Assembly: GCA_018398585.1 (NCBI GenBank)
Contig: JAGTTD010000007.1
Location: 7,013,320-7,077,319, forward strand
Direction: 5' to 3'
DNA length: 64,000 bases
DNA from: Simmondsia chinensis
Taxonomy: Eukaryota > Streptophyta > Magnoliopsida > Caryophyllales > Simmondsiaceae
Shown here piece after piece: positions 50,355-61,784 of the stretch. The notes beneath the pieces are model-generated. The model was given only the letters and a program-made list of their open reading frames with translations. It had not been told where the DNA came from and did no database searches. Each line of letters begins with the position of its first letter. The first letter of the stretch is position 1. Position numbers and translations under genes: made by a program.

Positions 50355-50938
50355 TGTTGATGTATTTTCAAATTGTGTAATGAAATTGTGAATGAAGTGT
50401 TTCGAAGTTGGTTCCAAATGTGTGTTCTAAATGTTTTGAAGTGTGTTGGGATGTGTGTCGACACACAAGGCTGGTGTGTCAACACACATTCTTATAGAAC
50501 AGGGTTGCAGAGGTGTGTGTCGACACAAAGGGCCCGTGTGTCGACACATAGATCAACAGAACCTTGTCTGCAGATCTATGTGTCGACACACAGGGATAGT
50601 TTTTTACCAGATTTCGCTCGTTAACTACCCGGGTTTTGCACCCCTTTTTTGGGGTATGTTTTGGAACGTCTTCTTTCACTTGGATTATTACATATACCCC
50701 ACTAGTTTGATTGTTAATTATGATGAAAAAAGATCATTGTTTATGAAAAACGGCCGTTCTCTTACATCTCCCTATATGTCCCTTTACATACTTTCACTCC
50801 ATATTATTTGGTTATCGTTGTATCCCCGAGACTATTTCATACGCTGAAATAAGTCTTAAGGAAAGCGACAACACGCCACGAAACCTGTAGATCGAAAAGT
50901 TACCCGTTTACTTGATTTTGCAAGTGTTTACACCAACA
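50355..50938 (+). repeat. 5' LTR of copia A
   Basis: 584 bases with TG...CA ends. It contains the palindrome array (50452-50593) and, near its end, the same TTTACACCAACA as the solo LTR at 12339-12924. Confidence 0.95.
50452..50593. repeat. Five palindromes in the 5' LTR
   Basis: TGTGTGTCGACACACA variants at about 50452, 50474, 50514, 50536 and 50578. One has lost the central symmetry (GTCAAC). The spacers match those of the solo LTR at 12685-12826. Confidence 0.9.
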
Positions 50939-50980
50939 ATCTTTAGACTTAGTTTTCACGTTTAGGATCTTGGGTTTGAT

Positions 50981-51700
50981 ATGGCTTCGTCACTGAGAGA
51001 GATGGCCGCGAATTTCGTAAAGTTGGATAGTTTTGATGGCGGGAATTTCCGTCGTTGGCAAAGGAAGATGCACTTCCTGATAACGATGTGCAACGTGGTG
51101 TATGTCCTGAATACACCATATCCCCCCCCCCCCCCCCCCCCCCCCTCTCTGCTGCTGAGGAGGAGGAGACACTGGCCGAGCGATGGGCCCGGCTGAAATG
51201 GGAGAATGATGACTACATATGTTCAGGGCACATACTCAATGGGATGACTGACGCCCTCTTCGACATCTGCTCCAACGTGCCAACCGCTAAGGAACTGCGG
51301 GACGCACTCGAGGCACGGTGCATGGCAGAAGACGCCACAAGTAAAAAATTTTTGATTAGTCAGTTTAATAATTATAAAATGTTGGATGGTTGTCCAGTCA
51401 TAGAGCAATTCCATGAAATTGAACGAATTTTGAATAATTTTAAATAACATAATATGAACATGGACGACACCATTGTTGTTTCGTCTTTGATTGACAAACT
51501 TCCCCCTTCTTGGTGAGACATTAAGAAGTCTCTCAGGCACATGAAGGAAGACATGTCAATTGAAGAACTGGCTAATCATTCGAGGATTGAGGAAGGATAC
51601 AGGTTATAGGATGAGAACAAGGAACGCCCCGGTGACGTTGGAAAGATCAATGTCACAGAAGAAGGCCAGACGAGTAAGAGGACCAAACGAACGGGACACT
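50981..51700 (+). pseudogene. gag of copia A
   Basis: It starts MASSLREMAANFVKLDSFDG, then GGNFRRWQRKMHFLI, the usual copia gag opening. A run of 24 C (51122-51145), read as a proline tract, shifts the frame. The continuation LAERWARLKWENDDYICSGH, then TAKELRDALEARCM and LDGCPVIEQFHEIERI, is in another frame. Stops follow at about 51447, 51513 and 51609. The length and order are normal for the family; the homopolymer is probably where it first broke. Confidence 0.88.
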
Positions 51701-51710
51701 CTCATATGAA

Positions 51711-54700
51711 ATGCAACGAGAAGAAACCAAGTTGGTTTGTTGGGAGTGTCACACGCCCGGTCACCTGAGGAGGGACTGCATCCGCCTTAAGAACAATAAG
51801 GGGAAGGGGCAGGATCATCGCAACAAAAATTCGAACGAGAAGTTCATGACGATGATCTTGGAGATCAACCTAGTCAAGAGTGATGACTCTTGGTGGGTTG
51901 ACTTAGGGGCCACAAAACACGTATGTAAAGACAAAGGTTTCTTTACAGAATTGGAACCCGTGAACAACAGTACTGTATTGTTCATGGGCAATGGAGCGAG
52001 TATACCGGTAAAGAGGAAGGGAAAAGTTGACTTACTTTTCACTTCTAGAAAAACCCTTACCCTAACCGATGTATACTATGCCCCGGATGTAAAGAAGAAC
52101 CTTGTGTCTGGTGGCCTACTGAATAGGTTCGGGTTTAAACTGGTCTTCAAGTCTAACAAGGTTGTACTATCTAAGGGGGGCGTGTTTGTTGAAAAGGGGT
52201 ATCTCTGTAACTGTATGTTCAAATTAAACATTGATAATAAAAGTGCTAGTTCTATTTATTTGCTTGACCGTACTTATTTATGGCATCATAGATTAGGTCA
52301 TGTGAATTATCATAAAATGCGTGAAATGGCTACTTCGATATTGATTCCACATGTTGAAAAAGTAGATGATAAGTGCAAAACATGTATGCTAACGAAAATA
52401 ACTAAGTTACCATTTCCATCGGTACAAAGAGAAACGAATTTACTTGACTTGATACATAGCGACTTGTGTGACTTCAAAAGTACTCCTACTATAGGGGGAA
52501 AACAATATTTTATTACTCTCATTGATCACTGCTCGAGATATTGCTATGTATATCTGATTCATTATAAAGATGAGTCATTAGAAAGATTTAAAGCATATAA
52601 GGCCGAAACAGAACTACATTGTGAAACCTTCCTCAAACGACTTAGGTCGGATCGTGGTGGAGAGTACTATGACCCCAAGTATTTCGAATCCACCAATATA
52701 GTGCATGAAATTACCAAACCATATACGCCACAACAGAATGGCGTGGCTGAGAGGAAAAATCGGACTCTTACTGAGATGGTTAATTCTATGTTGTCATACT
52801 CCGGTCTCAGTGATGGGTTTTGGTGCGAGGCTATGTTAACAGCCTGTCACATTTTAAACCGTGTTCCGAATAAGAAAAGCAAAATGACCCCATATGAACA
52901 CTAGAACGGTAGACCCCCTAGGTTGAGTTATCTTAAAGTGTGGGGGTGTAGGGCCGTAGTTTGAGTCCCTGAACCTAAACGTAAAAAGTTAGGTGAAAGA
53001 GGCATCGATAGCATATTTGTTGGGTATGCACAGCACACTAAGGCATATTGATTCTATGTAATTGAGCCAAATGATTATGTTAGTATTAATACAATAATAG
53101 AGTCGAGATATGCCATCCTTGATGAGAATCAGTTCACCTCTATCCCTAGACTGAGGGATTGTGTACCGGTTGATAACGATAGACTGGTGTCGTATGGTGA
53201 TGATGATGTTCACCATGAGAGGGAACAAACCTCTTATTTTACTCCAGAACTCCGAAAGAGTAAGAGAGTAAGGAAAGAGAAATATTTCGGATAGGACTTC
53301 TATTCCTTTTTGGTAGAAGGTTCGAGAAATGATGTGGACTCTGTTGTACCACGTTGCTATGTCATGGAGGCTGACCCTATGATGTTTGATGAGGCTATGA
53401 GGTCTCATGATGCCGCCTTTTGGAAAGAGGCAATTAATGATGAGATGGATTCCGTCATGGGCAATAATACCTGGATATTAGTGGATCTTCCACAAGGTAG
53501 TAAGCCGATTAGGTGTAAATGGATCTTCAAGAAGAAGATGAAAGTCGATGGGACTATTGATAAGTTCAAGGCCCGATTGGTGGCTAAAGGGTTTACTCAG
53601 AAACATGGGCTAGACTACTTTGACACTTATGCCCCCGTGGCGAGGATATCGACTATAAGAGTGTTGATCGCTATTGCCTCTATGTATAAACTCGTAATTC
53701 ACCAAATGGATGTGAAAACGGCCTTCCTGAGTGGTGAGTTGGAAGAGGAAGTGTACATGAAACAACCTGAAGGGTTTGTTGTACCGGGCTAAGAGAGAAA
53801 GGTATGTAAACTCATACGCTCTCTGTATGGAATAAAGCAAGCCCCGAAACAATGGCATCAAAAATTTGATGAGGTTGTTCTGAACAATGGGTTCATGATA
53901 AATGAATCGGATAAGTGTGTATATAGCAAGTCCGAGAATGGAAAAGGTGTCATAAATTGCTTGTATGTGGATGACATGCTGATATTCGGTACGGCTCAAG
54001 AGCAAGTAGAGAGGACCCAAAGGTTTCTCTCTGAGAACTTTGCTATGAAAGACATGGGTGATGCTGAGGTAATCCTTGGTATTAGGATTGTAAGGAATGG
54101 GGACTCCATATCCTTGACTCAATCCCACTATCTGGAGAGTGTGTTGAAGAGATTCAACTGTGGCGCACGTGCACCGGTGCTCACACCCATGGACCCAAGT
54201 ATGAAATTTGTACAGAATAGGGGCCCACATATTTATCAGTTGGATTATGCCCGAGTCATTGGGTGTCTGATGTACGCCATGACCAGCACTAGGCCTGACA
54301 TAGCCTATGCTGTTGGAAAGCTTAGTAGATATACTAGCAATCCGAGTAAGGTACATTGGCAAGCGGTCTATAAGGTACTGAAGTACCTGAAGAGTACCAT
54401 GGTATTTCGTATGTGGGGCATCGGATGCCAGTTGAATCTCCCATGGGGAGGATCATGCATCCACGAGTGGATGGGTTTTCTTACTCGGTGGAGGTGCAGT
54501 TTCTTGGGGTTCCAAAAAATAGACCTGTATTGCTGATTCTACAATGGTAGCAGAGTTTATAGCTCTCGCTTCCGTGGCTAAAGAAGCCGAATGGTTAAAG
54601 GATCTCTTGTACGAAATACCTTTGAGGCCTAAGCCGATCTCACCGATTTCTATCCATTGTGATAGTCAAGCTACGCTTTCTAAAGCGTGCAGTGAGGTGT

Positions 54701-54897
54701 ACAATTGGAAGTCTCGACACATTGGTATGAGACATAGTATAGTGAGGCATCTGATTCGAGAAGGTGTCATCATTGTGGATTTTGTGAGGACAAGTCAGAA
54801 TCTAGCGGATCCGTTCACAAAAGGCCTTGCTCAAGACTTAGTCCTGAAAATGTGCACAGGGATGGGGTTAAAACCTGTCGTTTTTAGTCATCCATGA
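51711..54897 (+). pseudogene. pol of copia A: protease, integrase, RT, RNase H (several stops)
   Basis: CCHC knuckle CWECHTPGHLRRDC (51738). Protease WWVDLGATKHVC (51892), where the catalytic DSG reads DLG. Integrase with WHHRLGHVNYHK, CKTCM, the catalytic core from HSDLCDFKS through SDRGGEYYDP, and QQNGVAERKNRT. A stop falls at 52902. RT has CKWIFKKKMKVDGTIDKFKA, MDVKTAFLSGELEEEVYMKQ and the active site CLYVDDMLIFG (53958). RNase H has a broken middle, then AEFIALASVAKEAEWL, CDSQATL and KSRHIGMRH, ending 54897. Further stops lie at 52962, 53049, 53293 and 53790, with a frameshift near 54400. It cannot supply its own enzymes. Confidence 0.93.
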
Positions 54898-55468
54898 TTG
54901 GCCCTCAACTCGACGCCTAGTCAGACGCTAGGTCTCGGGTTCAATGAGTGAGTTTTATCATCCGTGTGGCTGCAAGCACAAAAGAATTTTGCCATCCCGT
55001 GTGTGAAGTGTTTGGTACTGCATCAGAGATTTAAAGGATGAGCGTAAGCTCTTAATGGAACCGGCTTTGATAATCTTGTAACAGAATGTCGGTCGGAGGA
55101 CATGATCTGTTGGGGTCCACCCTAGTGAGTGTGAAGTTTGGCCGCTTCAAGGGGTGATTTTTGACAAAGGGTTTGGCCCTGATACACTCGAGAAGGGTAC
55201 AGGACACACGGCGTCATATGTGTCGATCTGGGAGGTGTAAGGTATGTACAGGAAGTAGATTGCCTAATGCTTGGTGATGTGTTTAGTTAGTCAAAAGGGT
55301 TGAGTGGTTCAAAGCTTAATCTACCATCTTCGATCCGATTAATTGCAAACATGTCATCACTAGCTGGGGGTTCAATCGATAGACACCCTCATTGATGCAT
55401 GACATGGCCTTCTTTAACTTAGAGATGTCGTTTGTGAGAATAACTGTACTTTAAAAATAGTGGGGGAA
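54898..55468 (+). other. Copia A 3' untranslated internal region
   Basis: No reading frame. It ends with the polypurine tract AGTGGGGGAA (about 55459-55468), the second-strand primer site next to the 3' LTR. Such a stretch of about 570 bases is longer than in many copia families. Confidence 0.6.
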
Positions 55469-56025
55469 TGTTGATGTATTTTTAAATTGTGTAATGAAAT
55501 TGTAAATGAAGTATTTCGAAGTTGGTCGCAAATGTGTGCTCTAAATGCTTTGAAGTGTGTTGGAATGTGTGACGACACACAGGGCTGGTGTGTCGACACA
55601 CATTCTTACAGAACAAGGATGCAGAGGCGTGTGTCGACACACAAATAGAACCTTATCTGCAGAACTGTGTGTCGACACACAGGGACAGTTTTTTTACCAG
55701 ATTTCGCGCGTTTACCCTGGTTTTGCACCCCTTTTTTGGGGTATGTTTTGGAACGTCTTCTTTCACTTGGATTATTATATATACCCCACTAGTTTGATTG
55801 TTAATTATGACGAAAAAAGATCATTATTTGTGAAAAACGGTCGTTCTCTTACATCTCCATATATCTCCCTTTACATACTTTCACTCCATATTATTTGGCT
55901 ATCGTTGTATCACCGAGACTATTTCATACGCTGAAATACGTCTTAAGGAAAGTGTCAACACGCCTCGAAACCTGTAGATCGAAAAGTTATCCGCTTACTT
56001 GATTTGGCAAGTGTTTACACCAACA
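55469..56025 (+). repeat. 3' LTR of copia A
   Basis: 557 bases, matching the 5' LTR but shorter by about 27 bases. The main difference is the loss of one palindrome unit and its spacer near 55640. Four palindromes remain (55565-55682). Confidence 0.95.
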
Positions 56026-56414
56026 GAAAACATGATTGGTAGAGATCAATCACATACATTTTAATTTAAACATGCCCCCCAAGTTGTGGCAACTCAAAAC
56101 TCACAACCACCACAGAAACAAAAAACAAATGAAATAATGGATACCGAAAGTTCCATTTTCCAATGAAGACAATTCAGTTCCTATTTAATTTATTAAAATA
56201 AACTTTTACTTGTAAAATCTTTGTCCGGTCTAGTTTGAACCGAGAGAAAAAGCACAAAAGATCCAAAAATAGGCAAAATCCATAGACTTATTAAACAAGT
56301 TCAAATGTACGCCCGAAAACATTACAAAGATACAGACGCTTCAAAACTTAAGACATACAAAAACGAAACACATACGTCATGTTCAATTTAAGACACTATC
56401 TTATTATCACACAA

Positions 56415-59400
56415 CTAGTAATCTTCCGGAGCCAAAGCCTGATGGGTATGTGGGGGCTCGGTCGGGATAACAATGAACTCATAGATGAGGCCGGCGAGTA
56501 TACCTCCGATTAAAGGACCAACCCAGTAGACCCAGTGCTGATCCCACCTACCTCCAACCACAGCAGGCCCGAATGCTCTTGCTGGGTTCATGCATGCCCC
56601 ATCAAATGGTGCACCAACAAGGATGTTGGCCCCGACGACGAGGGCGATGGCCAAAGGAGCTATGGTTCCTAAACTGCCCCTCTTGGGATCGATAGCTGTT
56701 GCGTAAACCGTGTAGACGAGAGCGAAGGTCATTATTATTTCTAGAACCAATGCATGTCCATTGCCTTCTCCGTATGCCACTTCAAAGCCAACGGGTTTCT
56801 GAAAAAGAAAATAGGTTCGGTTATACAAATAGAGCACACTACGCATTCAGTTTGTGTATCTAAAACACGTGGCATAAAGTTATTAGCTTATGAAAAAACA
56901 AATCGCATAATATTACTATTTCAATGATGCTTTACTCCATCATTAGTACAAAAGTTTGTAGAATTAAGAAAGAGTTCGAAGATCAAACCTCCACCACAGC
57001 AAAAACTCTATCCACGGAAGAATCTCAACCAAATACATCAATTGGATGAAGTGAATCATAAAACAAGGACAACATAGAAAAATATGTTTATTTCATGTAC
57101 TCGATATGCATATACTCATAGCATTGATGACAATTGACCCTATTAGTTGAGTGGAGCTTGATCATTGGCTCGATTCTGGCTCATTTAGACTACATATCAC
57201 AATGCCCATGCTCTAAAGGCTCTGGCTTGGCTTGCTAAGCTATAGAAGTTAATTTGGGATAACAACAAGCAAAATTATGGAAGCTAAGGATGAGTTTGGT
57301 TTGAGGAAGAACAGTTTCTTTAAGGAAATTTTTTCTTCTCTGAATATTTTTATTGAAAAATACTCTCGTTAAACATTTTTGCTAGTTTAGTCAAGGAAAA
57401 TTATTCAATTACCTATGCTTATATGTAATTTAAGCAAAATCAAGATGAGGTTAGAGTAAGATATGATGTTGACATTACGATAGAAAATCTGAAAATGTTT
57501 CCATTATGTAAAGGAAAATGCAATTCCAACTTCCCCTGCATAAAGAAAAACATTTTTAAAGCAAGGATTACTACTCATACGTATAATGAAATATAAAACT
57601 GTAAGAAAAAACTTCTCTATCAAAACAAAGCAAGCCTAATACAAATTGGCTTGTAACTAGGGGTGTACATGGTCCGATTTGGCGGTTTATGGTTGCCAAA
57701 CCGTAAAAATACGGTTTGACAATTTTTTAAGCCAAAACCAAACCGTTTTATCTCATAAACCAAACCGGACCAAACCGTAATTATGGTCCGGTCTAGTTTA
57801 TGGTTTTAACCATTATAATAAAAAATTGTTATTAACACTAATATAAACATAATTTGATCAATATTATAATCATCATTCACGACAAAAACATAAAAAAATA
57901 CGAAAACTTTACTTCTTTTCCTAATTAATAGTATAATATATGTTTATTCTATATACTACATAAACAAAAATTACGAACAATACATAAAATTAGTTTATTA
58001 AATTCAGTAGTAACTTTTTTTGGAAAATTCAGTAGTAACATTGGGTCTGTTAAAATTTTTGTTAAGTTGTTAATAAAATATTTAGTGGTTTAGTCACAGA
58101 TTGAGTTAAATTGGATCAATGAGTGGATATTACTTGTATCTACTATAATTCTGTTGTTAAAAATTACATCATTACCTTAAGTTAAATTTGACTAAATGAC
58201 TAAATTGATATGATATAAATTATAAAGGGACTAAATTTACATAATTAAAAGTATAAGGCTTAAATTAACACGATCAAAAAAGTACAAAGACTTTTGGTAT
58301 AAATAACCCTAATTATTTTTATCGGGTTATCAAGTAAATTTTGCTACTAACATAACTTGTTATGATTTGGATGAAATAAATAATCATTGAATTTTTTAGT
58401 TTATGGTTTTTATGGTTTATGGTTTAGGTTAAAACCAAACCCAAACCGTAAATCCTAAAAACCAAAGTTTTCTAAACCATAAACAAAATTAACCAAACCA
58501 AACCGTAATTTATGGTTTGGTCCGGTTTGGATTACGGTTTAAACTGTATTTTGCACACCCCTACTTGTAACTAATACCAAAAGAGTTGGAAAGAATATAA
58601 GCACTAACCATGCCTTTAGTAGCGAGCTTCAAGAGCAGAACGGCAATAATCGCCCCCACGAGCTGTGCTACCCAATAGAAGACAGCGCGGATAAAGGAGA
58701 CCCTCCCTCCCACCAAAGCTCCGAGTGTGACTGCCGGGTTCACATGCCCCCCTGACACGTTCATACTTGCTGCTACTGCTGCAAACAGTCCAAACGCATG
58801 TGCCAACGCTACCACTGACAATGCCCCAGCCCCAGTCAATGGTGAATCCACATTGTAAAGTTTCCCTGCATCAACACCAGGCCTAGTAATTACTCTACAA
58901 TCTAAATATTTACTAAAAGCCCAGAGAAGCAACCAGGGAAATTTAGAGCCCGTTTGGCCTAGGCTTTTTGAAAAAAAATTGTTCTTTTTCCCTTGAACAA
59001 GCACTTTTAGATTTTAAGAATATTTGGCATAAAAATAAAAGTGAATTAAATAAAACAAAAGTTGTTTTTCTAGTTTGAATTAGACGCGTGAATATACTGC
59101 TTCTATGAATAAGAAGTAGAAAAAGAGCAGGGGGGGGGGGGGGGGGGGGGGGGGGAGGAGCTGCGGTCTTTTATGTCCACTAGAAATGCACTTGGCGCAA
59201 CAAACTCAAATGCCCCGTCCCATGGAGTTGGGGCACATGAGATCCACATGTAAGCCCAAGAGAAGTTCCATCCTAAAACAAATTGGCATTAGGTGGAGTA
59301 ACTTAATAGGCTTATTTATTAATCTCTTCACTCTCACAAATTGTATGTGGGATTCCTAATAAACTCAAATGTGAAATTTTTAACCGTGCTTATATAAGAA

Positions 59401-60895
59401 AATATTATTTCACAGACCCTTACAAACATCTCCATTAGTTAGAATGGGTTAACCTTTTTGAGGAGATTTGAATCTAAAATCCCATGCCCTAGGTTCTCAA
59501 ACTTAATAGTATTATACTGTTATTTGTCTATGCAACTTAACCCTCTCCTTTTTTAAGTCTTCCCAATATTCTTATTACTAAGCAAATATCTTACATTTGT
59601 TCTATCAAACTTTGTCACAAAAAATTGAAATGACTCAAACCTAAAATAGACCCGATTTCAAATAAACCATACACACGTCAAGTCACTTAGGAATCACACA
59701 CAATATGGGGAAAAACCTAAGCTGTAATGACTCAAAATTCAAAACCTGAGATAAACGAAACCCAAATAACTGACACGAAAGCACCCAATGTGAACTGAAA
59801 CCCAAATAGGCCAACATAAAATAGACCTTAATCAAAAGCAGTATGGCCACTAATTGCACAAGATAAAAGTTGTTGAACAAGTTTTCTATTGCTGGTTCTA
59901 AGGAACTGATGGAGATCGATTGGTCTAGCAACTAATGCAAATTAGTCCAAAGACCTAACCCGATAAATTTGACTATTTGACAAAATTTGATGATTTGTTT
60001 TTATTTTAAGTTGATCTTTGTAATTTTATTTTGAAAAAATTCAATAAAATTACATAGCTCCCCTTTATGTTATTACTCAGGTATGCGTAGAGTCAATGAG
60101 TTTTAGCCGATCCCTTATAATCCGGTATTGTTGGGTACAATCAATAGGTTAGACCACACTCTTTCGAGGTTAAGGCTGGGGTGCAACCTTGAGGCGCGCA
60201 CTGCATCAAGAACAACCCCACCTCTAAATGCGCATGCATGCACGTACAAGTTCTTATTTTTGATAATTATAGGTAAAAGGCCAAGAGATCTAAGTTGGCA
60301 AAGAGAACAAGGCTCTCTCACTAGCAGGAATCTAATATGCTTGCCGTCTAATTTCCTATTTTTTAGAATAATTAATTTTTCTTTTTTTTTTTTTTTTTAG
60401 ATTAGCAAGAACGGTACCACTACTTTTCCCGGCCCACTTTTGAGGAAACGGGCGAGCTTTGAATTCAAGACTTCTACCTCGAGAGTTGAGAGTTGAACCA
60501 CTACTACAACTCAAACTGCTCTTTTGATAATAAGGGTACGAGGCCAAGAAATAACTTGAAAGATAGAACCACCTCGCACTAACAGAGATCACACATACTA
60601 TATATCATCTAAGTACAATTTAAAAAGACGAGGTATTACTCTCATTCAGAACCATTTTGAACAAAAAAAAAGAGAGACCAATTCGAACAAATTTAAAGAC
60701 CATTTCTTGTCGCTCAGAGTTTTGATCGGCCCTGAGCTCCATGAAAGAGAGAGAAGACGACATACGAAGAGCAACAGAAGAGCCTTCGCCGATGAAGACG
60801 AAGATGAGAGTAGAGATGAACTCAGCTATGGTGGCTCTAATGGAGTCAGGGTGAGTTGCCTCTTCTGGCCTCCCAAAAGCATATCTCCTTGGCAT
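56415..60895 (-). CDS. TIP3: Tonoplast intrinsic aquaporin, TIP3 (alpha-TIP) class
   Basis: Exons: 60895-60766, 58865-58609, 56798-56415. Junctions are in phase (771 bases, 256 residues, normal for TIPs). TIPs are six-helix channels for water, and in some cases other small solutes, in the vacuolar membrane. Both pore loops are intact: [10 protein letters not shown] (Asn86-Pro-Ala) and [12 protein letters not shown] (Asn200-Pro-Ala). The selectivity-filter positions read His66, Ile188, Ala197, Arg203, the TIP3;1 pattern. The N-terminus ([20 protein letters not shown]) and the C-terminal HQALAPEDY mark the seed-protein-storage-vacuole TIP3 group. Cys198 replaces the usual Ser in this loop. The start is the first Met before the conserved N-terminus. 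Two introns (1.9 and 1.8 kb) sit at positions usual for TIPs. No lesions. Confidence 0.95.
57658..58563. mobile_element. hAT MITE with perfect 8-base duplication, TIP3 intron 2
   Basis: TAGGGGTGTACATGG starts it and TTTGCACACCCCTA ends it. CTTGTAAC flanks both sides exactly (57650-57657 and 58564-58571), the 8-base duplication that defines hAT elements. The interior carries AAACCGTAA and GGTTTATGG words in both orientations. 906 bases, no transposase. It ends 46 bases before the exon 2 donor. Confidence 0.92.
58866..60765. other. TIP3 intron 1
   Basis: No exon. It holds a 26-G homopolymer at 59130-59155, an imperfect 70-base duplication (60257-60330 and 60524-60597, both with TTTTGATAAT, AGGCCAAGA and AACAAGGC or AACCACCTC words) and a SINE between the two copies. 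The rest is AT-rich. Confidence 0.5.
60376..60515 (-). mobile_element. tRNA-derived SINE with A-tail, TIP3 intron 1
   Basis: In the - sense: AGTAGTGGTTCAACTCTCAA (A-box-like), GGTAGAAGTCTTGAATTCAA (B-box-like), a short body with AAAAGTGGGCCGGGAAAAGT, then TTGCTAATCT and about 18 A. The layout is that of a short plant SINE. The target duplication is not clear. Confidence 0.5.
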
Positions 60896-61064
60896 TCTTC
60901 CTTAGCTTTTTCTCCTCCCTTTTCAACTATGAATTGTTCTCTCTCTGGCTAAGTAAGAAACTTCAAAAAGGAACAAAAAAATTCAAGACAAAAGGGGGGT
61001 GTTTGTGTGTTATTTGAGTGATGTTATGAACAAGTAAAAGAGGGTTGGAGAGTGGAGATAAGAT

Positions 61065-61109
61065 ATGCATGGGACACTTGGGAGAATGCATGTAGGTGTT
61101 TTGACACGT
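61065..61109 (-). promoter_or_regulatory. RY motifs and ABRE upstream of TIP3
   Basis: On the - strand, about 170-215 bases before the TIP3 ATG: two RY cores CATGCAT (61071-61065 and 61092-61086) and an ABRE-type ACGTGTC (61109-61103). RY motifs bind B3 factors of the ABI3/FUS3/LEC2 group and ABREs bind bZIP factors; together they mark seed-maturation promoters. TIP3 aquaporins are known ABI3 targets in Arabidopsis, which fits. I see no convincing TATA box. Confidence 0.65.
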
Positions 61110-61784
61110 AACATTTTGCTTTTAGCTGCCTGGCTGCCTGCCTCTTTGGCTTCTTATGGCTCATGTTTACCACTACGCTAAGGAGTTGTTTGTTTTGTCA
61201 ATTGCTAATTTTTGTGTTGCACCATAAAATTACTTTTGGGTCTTTATCTATTATTTTATACTTTTGGTGTAAGATTGATCATTTGAACATGATAGAAATT
61301 GTGACACCGTATTGAATAATGCGTAATCAATAGGCATATACTATTTGCCTCCTTGATTGTTGATATATTAAGTATTACTAGCGATTAAGCCTAAGACGCA
61401 CTTCCTCTCACCCACAATGATGTCCACCAACCGAGGGACGAGAAGTAATAGGAAGGTTCTCTATTTATTTTCATTGGTTTATGATTAAAGGCATGTTTGA
61501 TATTGGGTAAAACGGGAGTAATGGTTAATGGGGTAAACATTACATTTCTTTTTACCCCATTTGGTTCATCATTGAAACTTTAAACACCAAATAGGGTTAA
61601 ACGCTTTGCACTACTCCTCTCTAGTACAGCATCTATAATCAAGGTAGGGGTTAAAATTTTTACCCCATTCAACTTTATTGAACCAAATTTATGCATAAAT
61701 AATTTATTTGAAATATTTAATAAATAATTTAATTTAATTTTTTATTTATTATAATTATGAGTCAAATTTGTGCATAAATAACTT
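61110..61784. other. Distal TIP3 upstream DNA with MITE-like patch
   Basis: No gene. 61490-61720 has opposed words (GGCATGTTTGATATTGGGTA at the left, TTTTTACCCCATTCAACTTT and TTGAACCAAATTTATGC at the right) like a decayed Tourist/Harbinger MITE. ATTTGTGCATAAATAACTTA near the right side repeats ATTTATGCATAAATAATTTA. Confidence 0.35.

Larger units (their letters stand above)
50355..56025 (+). mobile_element. Copia element A, structurally complete, + strand
   Basis: Two LTRs (50355-50938 and 55469-56025) start TGTTGATGTATTTT and end TTACACCAACA. The perfect 5-base duplication GAAAA (50350-50354 and 56026-56030) flanks them. A purine tract (AGTGGGGGAA) precedes the 3' LTR. Gag and pol run in order between them, with several stops and frameshifts. 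The LTRs differ by scattered substitutions and one deletion, so the insertion is not very young. No standard Met-tRNA site follows the 5' LTR; the sequence there reads ATCTTTAGACTTAG. Confidence 0.95.

Noticed and set aside
53610..54362. A 250-codon - strand frame opposite the copia A RT
   Set aside because: It is an antisense shadow of the RT coding sequence; no recognisable domain.
60707..60952. + strand 81-codon frame near the TIP3 start
   Set aside because: It is antisense to TIP3 exon 1 and its 5' UTR.
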